DNA of 64,000 nt. It comes from Exiguobacterium sp. TNDT2 (lineage in GTDB: Bacteria > Bacillota > Bacilli > Exiguobacteriales > Exiguobacteriaceae). The notes below the pieces were generated by a model. That model saw only the letters and a list, made by a program, of their open reading frames with translations, did no database searches and was not told the DNA's origin. Shown here in pieces: positions 1-6,935 of this stretch. Each line of letters opens with the position of its first letter. Position 1 is the stretch's first letter. The stretch covers positions 62,001-126,000 of the forward strand of contig NZ_QLVE01000022.1 in NCBI RefSeq assembly GCF_003331145.1. The letters are read 5' to 3'. The position numbers were made by a program, and so were the translations under genes.

Positions 1-900
1 CAGAAGGTCGAACCGAAGACGCTTCAGAAGATTTTGAAGGCGATCTCAGGTGAACCGGAAGAGCCGGTCATCAGCACGATCATGCTCCGTTCGATGCAAC
101 AGGCGAAGTACGATGACGTGTCGCTCGGCCACTTCGGCCTCGCGACCGACTTTTATACGCACTTCACATCACCGATTCGTCGATACCCGGACTTGATCGT
201 TCACCGTCTCATGCGCACTTACGTCTTTAACGGCGACGTGTCGGAGAAGACGATTGCCAAGTATGAGGACCGTCTCGACTCGATCGCCGAACAAGCATCG
301 AAACGTGAGCGTCGTTCGGTCGATGCCGAACGCGAGACGCAAGCCTTGAAGAAAGCCGAGTACATGGAATCACGTCTCGGTGAAGAGTTCGACGGCGTCG
401 TCAGCGGCGTCACGAACTTCGGGATGTTCATCGAGCTCCCGAACACGATCGAAGGGCTCGTCCGTCTCCAGTCGATGGATGACTACTATCACTTCGACGA
501 GTCGCAACTCATGCTCCTTGGCGAGCGGACGAAACGTCAGTTCCGTATCGGTGACGCGGTGCGCGTCAAGGTCGACGCCGTCAACTTGGACGAGCGCACG
601 ATCGACTTCACCGTCGTCGGCATGCCGAAACGGGAACAGTCCCGCCGTCGCCAACCGACGACGATTAAAGCGACGGAAGGCCGTCCGAAGAAGGACGACA
701 AAAAAGGCCGCGGTCGTGACGACAAACGTCCGAAACGCGGCAAGCCTGGCAAAGCAGGGAAACCGGGTCAAGCCGGGAAACCGTCGAAACCAGGCGAGAA
801 ACCGAAGACGTCGCAAGGACGTTCGGCACTCGACTTGAAAAAGAAAGACGGTCAAAAACGAAAAGGCGACGCCAAACGCGGAGCGAAGAAGCGTCGTTGA
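1..900 (+). CDS. rnr: Ribonuclease R, C-terminal part (5' end outside window)
   Basis: This is the 3' part of RNase R, the processive 3'-5' exoribonuclease that degrades structured RNA and works with tmRNA on non-stop messages. The reading frame is open from the first base, so the true start lies upstream. The visible part holds the end of the RNB catalytic domain ([16 protein letters not shown]), then an S1 RNA-binding domain ([16 protein letters not shown] onward), then a Lys/Arg/Gly-rich tail with repeated [10 protein letters not shown]-like segments. The basic tail is typical of Bacillota RNase R. smpB and ssrA follow, the usual rnr-smpB-ssrA order, which supports the functional link. Confidence 0.95.
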   Translation, partial: QKVEPKTLQKILKAISGEPEEPVISTIMLRSMQQAKYDDVSLGHFGLATDFYTHFTSPIRRYPDLIVHRLMRTYVFNGDVSEKTIAKYEDRLDSIAEQASKRERRSVDAERETQALKKAEYMESRLGEEFDGVVSGVTNFGMFIELPNTIEGLVRLQSMDDYYHFDESQLMLLGERTKRQFRIGDAVRVKVDAVNLDERTIDFTVVGMPKREQSRRRQPTTIKATEGRPKKDDKKGRGRDDKRPKRGKPGKAGKPGQAGKPSKPGEKPKTSQGRSALDLKKKDGQKRKGDAKRGAKKRR

Positions 901-902
901 CG

Positions 903-920
903 GGAGGGGGCGACCCCTCC
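903..920 (+). repeat. GC-rich hairpin between rnr and smpB
   Basis: The arms GGAGGGG and CCCCTCC pair around a GCGA loop right after the rnr stop. No T-run follows, so it is more likely an RNA-stabilising or attenuating hairpin than a full terminator. Confidence 0.4.
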
Positions 921-949
921 TCCATATTGAAGTAAAGGACTGAATGTGT

Positions 950-1420
950 ATGGCCAAGAAGAAAGATTCGAACGCGCTCGCGCAAAACCGAAAAGCGTCC
1001 TTCGATTATGCGATCGAAGATACGATTGAAGCCGGTATGGTGTTGACGGGGACCGAGATTAAATCGGTACGCCAGTCAAAAATCAATATCGCCGATGCGT
1101 ATGTCCGCTTTGACGGTGGCGAGGCGACGCTTCATAACTGTCATATCAGCCCGTTCGAGCAAGGGAACCGGTTCAACCACGAGCCGCTCCGTGTCCGAAA
1201 GCTATTGTTGCATAAGAAGCAAATCAATCAGCTCATCGGCGCACAAGGGCGTGACGGGTATACGATCATTCCGCTTAAAGTGTATCTGAAGAATGGCTTC
1301 GCCAAATGTCTCCTCGGCATCGGGCGCGGGAAGAAGAAGTATGATAAGCGCGACGACTTGAAGAAGAAAGATGCGAAGCGTGACGTCGACCGGGCACTTC
1401 GGGACCGGCAAAAATACTGA
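950..1420 (+). CDS. smpB: SsrA-binding protein SmpB
   Basis: SmpB binds tmRNA and mimics the missing codon-anticodon arm so that tmRNA can enter a stalled ribosome. The protein (156 residues from [15 protein letters not shown]) has the family length, the GTEIKSVRQ beta-barrel motif and the basic C-terminal tail ([17 protein letters not shown]) that folds in the mRNA channel. An alternative ATG lies two codons upstream at 944, but AAAGGA at 934-939 sits 10 bases from 950 and only 4 from 944, so 950 is preferred. ssrA follows within 50 bases. Confidence 0.95.
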   Translation: MAKKKDSNALAQNRKASFDYAIEDTIEAGMVLTGTEIKSVRQSKINIADAYVRFDGGEATLHNCHISPFEQGNRFNHEPLRVRKLLLHKKQINQLIGAQGRDGYTIIPLKVYLKNGFAKCLLGIGRGKKKYDKRDDLKKKDAKRDVDRALRDRQKY

Positions 1421-1445
1421 CAGCGAGACCTGATTGTGGTATAGT
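1417..1445 (+). promoter_or_regulatory. Probable ssrA promoter
   Basis: CTGACA and TATAGT are separated by exactly 17 bases; the -35 overlaps the last codons of smpB. The spacing places a start about 15-20 bases before the mature tmRNA 5' end, which fits 5' processing. Confidence 0.6.
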
Positions 1446-1469
1446 TGTTGTAGTACCAATTACCACCTC

Positions 1470-1822
1470 GGGGACGTTATGGATTCGACGGGGGTAGGTC
1501 GGTCGTATGTGGCGTGTCGAGGGGTCGGCCTCGTTAAAACGCAAACGCCTATAACTGGCAAAACTAACACACAACTCGCAGCAGCCTAAGTGCCCTGCGG
1601 ATCCTGACATCCATCGCTTGTGTGGATGATTATCAGGGTCTCAAACTAAGCAAGCTACGCTTCAACCTCGCCGTCTGAGGGCGCGAAGAAGAGATGAACC
1701 AGACTGGATGCGACAACGCCTGTTTATCGGCAGTGTCACATTGAGATTCAATAGATAAACTACACACGTAGAAGCATGCGTTACGATGCCTTCGGACGCG
1801 GGTTCGACTCCCGCCGTCTCCA
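1470..1822 (+). ncRNA. ssrA: tmRNA (transfer-messenger RNA)
   Basis: The 5' end GGGGACGTTATGGATTCGAC and the 3' end GGTTCGACTCCCGCCGTCTCC-A form the tRNA-like acceptor and T arms (GGGGACG pairs with CGTCTCC, one G-U). The internal open frame encodes GKTNTQLAAA and ends in TAA. tmRNA rescues stalled ribosomes and adds this tag for proteolysis. The gene does not encode the 3' CCA: the bases after the discriminator A are TTT, so CCA must be added by tRNA nucleotidyltransferase. It ends where the low-GC island begins; ssrA 3' ends are common integration sites. Confidence 0.95.
1557..1589 (+). other. tmRNA tag-peptide reading frame (GKTNTQLAAA)
   Basis: GGC AAA ACT AAC ACA CAA CTC GCA GCA GCC TAA follows the conserved TATAACT context. 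With the alanine carried by tmRNA, the added tag would be A-GKTNTQLAAA, a short tag with a small hydrophobic end suited to ClpXP/ClpAP-type recognition. Confidence 0.9.
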
Positions 1823-1865
1823 TTTTTAAACAGTCTACACGGACTGTGATCAATGATATTTCATG

Positions 1866-1905
1866 AAGACCTTCTAATTTCATTGAGATTAGAAGGTCTT
1901 TTGAT
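1866..1905 (+). terminator. Terminator after ssrA
   Basis: A perfect 13-bp stem, AAGACCTTCTAAT with ATTAGAAGGTCTT, is followed by TTGATTTTT. Confidence 0.85.
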
Positions 1906-1952
1906 TTTTATGGAGCAACTCAATCACAATGAAATGAAAGCAGGTGAATCGA

Positions 1953-2108
1953 ATGGGGAAATATCAATTGGATACGAAAAGTAAAGTGGCGGCTGCCAAG
2001 TATCAAGATGGTAAAAAACCAGCTGTGTCGAATAAAAAAGAAAAGCTTAATCAGCTTCGAGAAGCATATTTGCAGAAGCAAAATGAGAAGAAGCAATCTG
2101 GGAAATAA
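1953..2108 (+). CDS. Hypothetical 51-residue basic protein
   Basis: A short gene starts at ATG 1953 behind AGGTGA (7 bases spacing) and is closed by its own strong terminator, so it is probably expressed. The product is Lys- and Gln-rich, with no Cys and no membrane segment. The N-terminus begins MGKYQLDTKSKVAAAKYQDG and the second half looks like a single charged helix (KKEKLNQLREAYLQKQNEKK). I do not recognise a family. It lies in the AT-rich island directly after ssrA. It could be a small DNA- or RNA-binding protein, but nothing in the sequence proves that. Confidence 0.6.
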   Translation: MGKYQLDTKSKVAAAKYQDGKKPAVSNKKEKLNQLREAYLQKQNEKKQSGK

Positions 2109-2124
2109 TCAGGAATTATTATAG

Positions 2125-2164
2125 AGAAAGGATTATTGAGTGTTTGCTCAATAATCCTTTCTTT
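2125..2164 (+). terminator. Terminator after the 51-residue gene
   Basis: AAAGGATTATTGAG and CTCAATAATCCTTT form a 14-bp perfect stem, extended by two further pairs, with loop TGTTTG and a short T-rich end. Confidence 0.85.
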
Positions 2165-2294
2165 GTGAATGAACGATTCCATTATTTGGTTTTTGAACGG
2201 TGTCAAAGGATTGAATATTACTTTGTTGAATATAAACTATGAGCTATTTTAAAAATTGTCACGAGAATATATAACCATCATAGGAGGAATCATC

Positions 2295-2903
2295 ATGTCA
2301 AAAAAATCTACGGGATTAATTATAAATGGAGTCAAGAAGTATGGCCCGGCAGTAGGAAAGTTTGCACTTGAACATAAAAAAGAAATTGTTGGAGCAATTG
2401 GTGCACTCGGTGTAAAGGAACGACTTAGTAAGCGTACGAATAAAGAATCAAATCCTAAAAAACCAAAAGGCAAAATCATGAATCCTCGAAAGAAGAGATA
2501 TCAATATTATTTAACTGAGGTTGTGCCCGCATTAAACACTCAAAACCGAGAGGAACTGTTCCAGTATAAGATGGAAGTGGAACAATGCATTCAACAAATC
2601 AAATTTGAGCAGGCGCAGGACATCGTCATCAAAAAACAGATTCATGAGAGTCGGATAAAAGAGTGGGATGCAATTCTCTCTCCAATCGTGAGCCAGATGA
2701 CCGTGAAAGATTATATGGAATATCTAAAGCTCTTTAACAACCCGGAATATCAAAGCGATTACTTCAAAGGCTTTGAAGGAGATGTTGAGAAATTTAAAAA
2801 GCTAAATACTGTCGAACAGTATGATACGTTAGTCCATTATATCCATGAAAAAACAAATATCGATATAGAACAAATCAAAAAAGAATTTTCGGCTCCTGTT
2901 TGA
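2295..2903 (+). CDS. Hypothetical 202-residue protein of the ssrA island
   Basis: The start is ATG 2295, preceded by a perfect AGGAGG at 2282-2287; an in-frame start at 2256 has no ribosome site. The N-terminal 40 residues contain a Gly/Ala-rich, partly amphipathic stretch (KEIVGAIGALGVKERL) followed by a Lys/Pro-rich linker near residues 40-60. From about residue 65 the protein is predicted helical and charged, with no Cys pair and no recognisable catalytic motif. Codon and base use are AT-rich, unlike rnr or smpB. I cannot assign a function; an orphan cargo gene of an integrated element is the best description. Confidence 0.7.
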   Translation: MSKKSTGLIINGVKKYGPAVGKFALEHKKEIVGAIGALGVKERLSKRTNKESNPKKPKGKIMNPRKKRYQYYLTEVVPALNTQNREELFQYKMEVEQCIQQIKFEQAQDIVIKKQIHESRIKEWDAILSPIVSQMTVKDYMEYLKLFNNPEYQSDYFKGFEGDVEKFKKLNTVEQYDTLVHYIHEKTNIDIEQIKKEFSAPV

Positions 2904-2926
2904 TTCACCTTGATCCGTTCTTGTTC

Positions 2927-2960
2927 CTCATTCGTTATAATCGATGATGTAACGAATGAG
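2927..2960 (+). promoter_or_regulatory. 11-bp-arm palindrome overlapping a TATAAT box before the HNH gene
   Basis: CTCATTCGTTA and TAACGAATGAG are perfect inverted repeats separated by 12 bases. A TATAAT at 2936-2941 straddles the left arm, and the right arm ends just before the HNH start. No T-run follows, so an operator or a leader hairpin is more likely than a terminator. Confidence 0.6.
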
Positions 2961-2974
2961 TGGGGGTGAGGTCA

Positions 2975-3934
2975 TTGGGGTGGGATTTAGAAGTCGCTGA
3001 AGCAAAAAGCGAGTACTTAACAGAAACGGATTTGTGGCGCTTTACACAACAGTTTTTAATGAACGCGACACATACGACGACGTACAAGCATATGCTTATG
3101 AAGGCGTTGCTCGAATGCACGACCGAACTGAGTGATTCTGGTGTACTAACGTTCGAGCAAATTTCGAAACACGTGACGAAGATGTACTGGAATTTGATTG
3201 TGACGAACGGATTGCGACAAGTGAATCAGATTGGAAAAATGAGCTCAGTCGAGAAAACGATGCTCACGTTTCAAGCGACACATGAAATTCCGTCCACTTG
3301 GAACTTTGACCGTCTGCCGATTCAGAAGCAAAAACAATTGATTCGAAACGTGAATCAGTTCTATAAGAAGTATGTGTACGGCTCGTTCTATGCCTCGTTC
3401 GAGGGGACCGTCTATTCATTCAATCGGCAAGAAGAATGGGTTAAGCTTGTGCCGAGTTACGTCATCTTTTTTGAGAAATATAAACGAGTCTTGATGAATG
3501 TCACGAATTATCAACTCGCCGTCTTTTTAGAAAAATACAATACACGCGAGGCGATGGAGCGAATTTTGAACAAACTCGAGTTCGTCTCGGCTCGTCAATC
3601 GCTCGACGAGTTCAAACAAATTTTGCTGAGGCATGGTCATTCCGTCTGTTTTTATTGCATGAAGCCGCTCAAACAGATCCATGTCGACCATTTTATCCCA
3701 TGGTCTTATATGCAGAATGATGTCTTATGGAATTTTGTCCTCGCTTGTCCGACTTGTAATACGAGCAAGAACAATCGAATGGCGAAGGTTGATTATCTTT
3801 ACGCGCTCGTGGAACGAAACCATGAGTTGCGAGTGGCGGAACAGATGAAGACCTACAAAGAGACGAAATTGATTCATCTGTACGAGTATGCGGTGCAAAA
3901 TGGGTTTGAGGCCAACTGGGTACCGAAGACATAA
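2975..3934 (+). CDS. HNH endonuclease family protein
   Basis: The C-terminal third is a zinc-bound HNH nuclease domain: C225-F-Y-C228, H236-V-D-H239, C258-P-T-C261 followed by N262 and SKNNR. The two CxxC pairs hold a structural zinc; the histidines and N262 form the metal-dependent nicking or cutting centre. The first about 220 residues are helical with no motif I recognise and probably supply specificity. TTG 2975 is preferred because GGGGGTGAGG lies just upstream; GTG 2960 is an alternative inside the palindrome. There is no methyltransferase or ATPase beside it. It is AT-rich and probably horizontally acquired; a solitary restriction, defence or homing nuclease are all possible. Confidence 0.8.
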   Translation: MGWDLEVAEAKSEYLTETDLWRFTQQFLMNATHTTTYKHMLMKALLECTTELSDSGVLTFEQISKHVTKMYWNLIVTNGLRQVNQIGKMSSVEKTMLTFQATHEIPSTWNFDRLPIQKQKQLIRNVNQFYKKYVYGSFYASFEGTVYSFNRQEEWVKLVPSYVIFFEKYKRVLMNVTNYQLAVFLEKYNTREAMERILNKLEFVSARQSLDEFKQILLRHGHSVCFYCMKPLKQIHVDHFIPWSYMQNDVLWNFVLACPTCNTSKNNRMAKVDYLYALVERNHELRVAEQMKTYKETKLIHLYEYAVQNGFEANWVPKT

Positions 3935-4120
3935 AATAAATGAACCTCATTCAATGAACAACGGTTCAAGTTTTGCTAGAAATTTAGAAATAATTGGTGA
4001 AATTGAAGCATTATCGTTTATTGAAACAGTTAAAATTTTCGGATTAACAAACTCCTGTGGCCGAGGAAGGTCGACGGCACGATCCTCTAATGATCGTTGT
4101 AACATCTTATTTTGTAGTAA

Positions 4121-4282
4121 TGGACGTGCACAGACTGTAGCGTCCGTCATACCCCAGATGTCAACGTAGGACTCAATCTCAAACAAGAGGCCGAATATAT
4201 TTTAGCTACTTCCAACGTCAAGACAATGGAGCTTTCGGTCGTCAGATTGGATGACCCAAAATCCCCTCATCTCCAATCATAG
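4121..4282 (+). pseudogene. Remnant of an IS200/IS605-type TnpB (C-terminal zinc ribbon)
   Basis: In one frame the segment reads WTCTDCSVRHTPDVNVGLNL and then KQEAEYILA, ending in TAG at 4280. This matches the end of TnpB/OrfB proteins: the second half of the zinc ribbon (W-T-C-x-x-C), then H-x-x-D-[IV]-N, which carries the last RuvC aspartate, then N-[IL]. The tail DDPKSPHL also resembles TnpB ends. A stop (TAA 4118) directly upstream and the absence of the rest of the gene show it is a fragment. The short inverted repeat at 4291-4316 could be the element's right end. This is inference from pattern, without a search. Confidence 0.6.
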
Positions 4283-4290
4283 CGAAGTTA

Positions 4291-4316
4291 GAAGTAGTTC
4301 AATGTACGAGTACTTC
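4291..4316 (+). repeat. Short inverted repeat after the TnpB remnant
   Basis: GAAGTA and TACTTC flank a 14-base loop containing TTCAA. IS605-family right ends carry subterminal hairpins, so this may be the end of the decayed element; it is too short to be certain. Confidence 0.3.
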
Positions 4317-4366
4317 ATTTCGGATTATAATGAAATTAAGAGAAGCATAAAAGGGGTTGTTTACTG

Positions 4367-4537
4367 ATGAAACTAAGCTTACAATCAGAGCGCTATAAAC
4401 GAGTTGAAAAAAATTTAAGCCTTGAAAACATAGCTGTCGATAAGCAAGTAGCGTTACGCGCCATTGAGATTGTGAATGCAAAAAAGCCTCTAACAAAATC
4501 GATGATTCAAGAGGCTATAAAGCTTGGAAAAGTATAA
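4367..4537 (+). CDS. Antitoxin of the Fic pair (VbhA-like)
   Basis: A 56-residue protein starts at ATG 4367 behind AAGGGG (4351-4356) and overlaps the fic start by 14 bases, so the two are translationally coupled. Small antitoxins of class I Fic toxins carry an inhibitory helix with [ST]-x-x-x-E-[GN]; the Glu blocks the ATP gamma-phosphate site. Here E20-N21 occupies the end of such a motif, but the residue four before Glu is N16, not Ser/Thr. The rest (RAIEIVNAKKPLTKSMIQEA) resembles the trailing helices of VbhA-like antitoxins. It is identified mainly by position, size and this partial motif. Confidence 0.6.
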   Translation: MKLSLQSERYKRVEKNLSLENIAVDKQVALRAIEIVNAKKPLTKSMIQEAIKLGKV

Positions 4538-5102
4538 TTTTGGCGAAGACGAATATTATTTGTTATCGCATAATATTGTGGGCGCTACAAATATGAAACA
4601 GTTAGAGATTGCTGAACAATTTACTTTTACCGTGCGAGCGTTACAATTTGAAACAGGCGAATATCAATTGTCGGCATTTGACTATAATCAATTTTTGGCC
4701 TTGCATAAGCATTTGTTTCAAGACATTTATGACTTTGCCGGTATGCTTCGAGATGTTCAACTTGCAAAGGGTAATACTCGTTTTTGTCAAATGCAATTCA
4801 TTCAATCAGAACTCCAGTCTATATGTGATGAGTTAGTGAATGAACCTGTTTGGATAGATTTGAAAATGGCTGCGGAGCGATTAGCCTATTTCAAAAGTGA
4901 ACTCAATATCATCCACTCTTTTAGAGAAGGGAATGGACGGACGATTCGATTATTTATTCATAACTTAGCTAGGCACAAAGGATACGAATGGGACTATATT
5001 AATATATCGCAAGAAGATTATATGAAGGCGATGATTCACTCGGTAACAAATATAGAACTGCTTTACCAGTTGTTCCTCGATAATCTTATGATAAAAAAAT
5101 AA
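4524..5102 (+). CDS. Fic/DOC family AMP-transferase toxin
   Basis: Fic proteins transfer AMP (or another nucleotide moiety) from ATP to a hydroxyl on a target protein. The catalytic loop H131-S-F-R-E-G-N-G-R-T140 fits HxFx[DE]GNGRxxR and is intact. Upstream are the family's flap and target-dock region (KGNTRFC, residues about 76-82) and an N-terminal helical segment. The length (192 residues) suits a stand-alone class I Fic toxin. The start is TTG 4524, inside the antitoxin gene. Bacterial homologues modify DNA gyrase/topoisomerase IV or other targets; the target here cannot be read from sequence. AT-rich composition agrees with the island being acquired. Confidence 0.85.
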   Translation: MEKYNFGEDEYYLLSHNIVGATNMKQLEIAEQFTFTVRALQFETGEYQLSAFDYNQFLALHKHLFQDIYDFAGMLRDVQLAKGNTRFCQMQFIQSELQSICDELVNEPVWIDLKMAAERLAYFKSELNIIHSFREGNGRTIRLFIHNLARHKGYEWDYINISQEDYMKAMIHSVTNIELLYQLFLDNLMIKK

Positions 5103-5129
5103 AGTGTGCAGATTTTTTTCTAGTGTCTA

Positions 5130-5356
5130 TTATAAGTCCGTCATTTCGTTAGAATCCAGATTCTCTTTCGCTAAAATCGGATAAAGGAGATGCTCATCCT
5201 GATTGTTGTAAAGAATAAGTGGAGACAGGATGACAAGGTCCAGTCGATGGCGACCTCAATAAGAGCATCCATCCATTGATATTCTCTGACTAAAAAATTC
5301 AGCGTAAACAATTTGGGCCAGTTGAGTAGTTCATCTCTAGTCAAATACGGGTACAT
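5130..5356 (-). pseudogene. Frameshifted small gene, family unknown
   Basis: On the minus strand a frame starting at 5356 reads MYPYLTRDELLNWPKLF and continues to about EVAIDW; it then becomes hydrophobic nonsense. The other frame from about 5245 reads LVILSPLILYNNQDEHLLYP and on to NEMTDL, ending in TAA at 5130. Joined, the two give a sensible polypeptide of about 75 residues, so one indel near 5235-5245 probably broke the gene. The protein is acidic and helical, with no family I recognise. It marks the island's right edge, just before the GC-richer core resumes. Confidence 0.45.
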
Positions 5357-5390
5357 TACCTCTATGTGAAAACGAAGAGGAGTGACCACT

Positions 5391-6803
5391 ATGCGGAAAA
5401 CCATCGTCATCGCGGGCGCGAGCGGCTATATCGGCTCGAACGTGATGAAGCATTTAAAAGAAGAATATGACATCATCGCCTTGTCCCGCTCGACGAAGAA
5501 TAAAGAAGACGAGGACCACATCACGTGGCGGTCGTGCGATTTGTTCTCGTATGAACAGACACGCGAGGCGTGCGAGGGGGCGGACTACGCCATGTTCCTC
5601 GTCCATTCGATGATTCCGGACGGCGGGTTGACGCAGGCGACGTTCGAAGACATGGACGCGCTCATCGCCGACAATTTCGCCCGAGCGACAAAAGCGAACG
5701 ACATCGAACAAATCGTCTACTTGAGCGGGATCATTCCGCAAGAGTCGAAGACGTTGTCACGTCACTTGAAGAGCCGGCTCGAAGTCGAACGGATTCTCGG
5801 CGGTCAAGGTGTGCCAGTGACGACGATTCGGGCCGGGCTCATCATCGGTCCAGAAGGTTCATCGTTCCCGATTTTAGCGAAACTCGTCAAACGATTGCCG
5901 GTCATGATTCTCCCGAACTGGACGAAGACGGAGACGCATCCGATCGATTTGCGCGAAGCCGTCCAAGCGCTCATCTCGGTCGTCGGGGCTGAAACGCTCT
6001 ATGACCACCATATCGACATCGGCGGACCGGAAGTGATGACGTATCGCAAAATGATTGAAGATACGGCTGACGTCATGGGCAAACGTCGTGTCATGATCGA
6101 CTTCCCGTTCCCGACGATTAAGATGTCCCGCCTTTGGGTCATGGCTGTGACGGGTGAACCGAAAGACACCGTCTATCCGCTCGTCGAGAGCATGGGCCAC
6201 GCCATGGTCGCGAAAGACACGACCGGCGTCAAACAAGGGGAGATTCCGTTCAAGGAAGCGGTCGAGCACGCGCTCGAGAAAGAAGAGAAACAGAAGTCGG
6301 ACAGCGGCAAGAAGAAGAAAGTGCCGCAACAGTATACCGTCCGCTCGATTCAACGGTTCGGTCTGCCCGAGAACAAGTCGGCGCTTTGGATGGCCGATAC
6401 GTATTTTGAATGGCTCGGCCGGCTCGCCTATCCGCTCATCCAGACGACGAAAGAGGACGATGACTGGGAAATCGCGCTTCTGCGACCATCACTCGTCGCG
6501 CTCCACCTGTCGCTCGAAGACGAGGCGACGGACGATATGGCCTCATTCGCGATTGACGGCGGCCTGTTCACGAAGTTGAGTGAGGATGATAAGACGGGCC
6601 GACTCGAGTTCAGACGGCTCCCCGAGTCGGACGAAGGGCTCGTCGCCATCCATGAGTTCGTGCCGGCGTTGCCGTGGTGGTTTTACACGAAGACACAGGC
6701 GAAAGCCCATCTCGTCGTCATGTGGCTGTTCGGCCGTCACGTCCGTCTGCTTGGAGAAGACGCGGACGAGGGCGACCAAGTCGTCGAGACGCCGACGAGT
6801 TAA
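5391..6803 (+). CDS. NAD(P)-binding epimerase/SDR-like protein with C-terminal extension
   Basis: The N-terminus has the atypical-SDR Rossmann motif (IVIAGASGYIGSNV, residues about 5-18) and, further on, VYLSGI and HPIDLREAV, as in YbjT-like NAD(P)H-binding proteins. After about residue 300 a basic linker (EKEEKQKSDSGKKKKV) leads to a roughly 150-residue C-terminal domain rich in Trp and Phe (EFVPALPWWFYTKTQAKAHL), of the kind found as DUF2867 in such fusions. ATG 5391 is chosen because AGAGGAG lies 8 bases upstream; a GTG at 5382 overlaps that site. The substrate is unknown. It is monocistronic and ends in its own terminator. Confidence 0.75.
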   Translation: MRKTIVIAGASGYIGSNVMKHLKEEYDIIALSRSTKNKEDEDHITWRSCDLFSYEQTREACEGADYAMFLVHSMIPDGGLTQATFEDMDALIADNFARATKANDIEQIVYLSGIIPQESKTLSRHLKSRLEVERILGGQGVPVTTIRAGLIIGPEGSSFPILAKLVKRLPVMILPNWTKTETHPIDLREAVQALISVVGAETLYDHHIDIGGPEVMTYRKMIEDTADVMGKRRVMIDFPFPTIKMSRLWVMAVTGEPKDTVYPLVESMGHAMVAKDTTGVKQGEIPFKEAVEHALEKEEKQKSDSGKKKKVPQQYTVRSIQRFGLPENKSALWMADTYFEWLGRLAYPLIQTTKEDDDWEIALLRPSLVALHLSLEDEATDDMASFAIDGGLFTKLSEDDKTGRLEFRRLPESDEGLVAIHEFVPALPWWFYTKTQAKAHLVVMWLFGRHVRLLGEDADEGDQVVETPTS

Positions 6804-6806
6804 TCC

Positions 6807-6836
6807 AGACGCATCCATCGCGATGCGTCTTTGTTT
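6807..6836 (+). terminator. Terminator after the SDR-like gene
   Basis: AGACGCATC pairs with GATGCGTCT (9 bp), followed by TTGTTTTG. Confidence 0.75.
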
Positions 6837-6867
6837 TGTCGATTATGTTAACGTTTCGCCAGAGTCG

Positions 6868-6896
6868 TTTACAAAGGACGGGGACAGGCGTACACT
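6868..6896 (+). promoter_or_regulatory. Probable promoter of the SulP gene
   Basis: TTTACA and TACACT are separated by 17 bases, about 40 bases before the SulP start. Confidence 0.45.
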
Positions 6897-6935
6897 GAAC
6901 TCGTTTTCGACATAATGGAAAGAAGGAATGCAAGA

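Larger units (their letters stand above)
3935..4366. other. Gene-poor stretch with decayed mobile-element sequence
   Basis: No intact gene is supported in these 432 bases. Short frames exist on both strands (3954-4169 on +, 3947-4186 on -), but neither has a ribosome site or a convincing protein. The one recognisable piece is the TnpB-like tail at 4121-4282. A TATAAT at 4326-4331 may be the -10 for the downstream toxin-antitoxin pair, although no good -35 is visible. Confidence 0.5.

Noticed and set aside
370-957. Long minus-strand frame opposite rnr
   Set aside because: Shadow frame in GC-rich coding DNA, without start context or known domain.
3947-4186. Minus-strand 79-codon frame between HNH and antitoxin genes
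   Set aside because: No ribosome site and no protein-like pattern; it overlaps the TnpB relic on the other strand.
1790-5390. Direct repeat of the ssrA 3' end as an attachment site for the island
   Set aside because: I looked for CGCCGTCTCCA and the preceding T-arm sequence downstream and found no second copy before the core genes resume.
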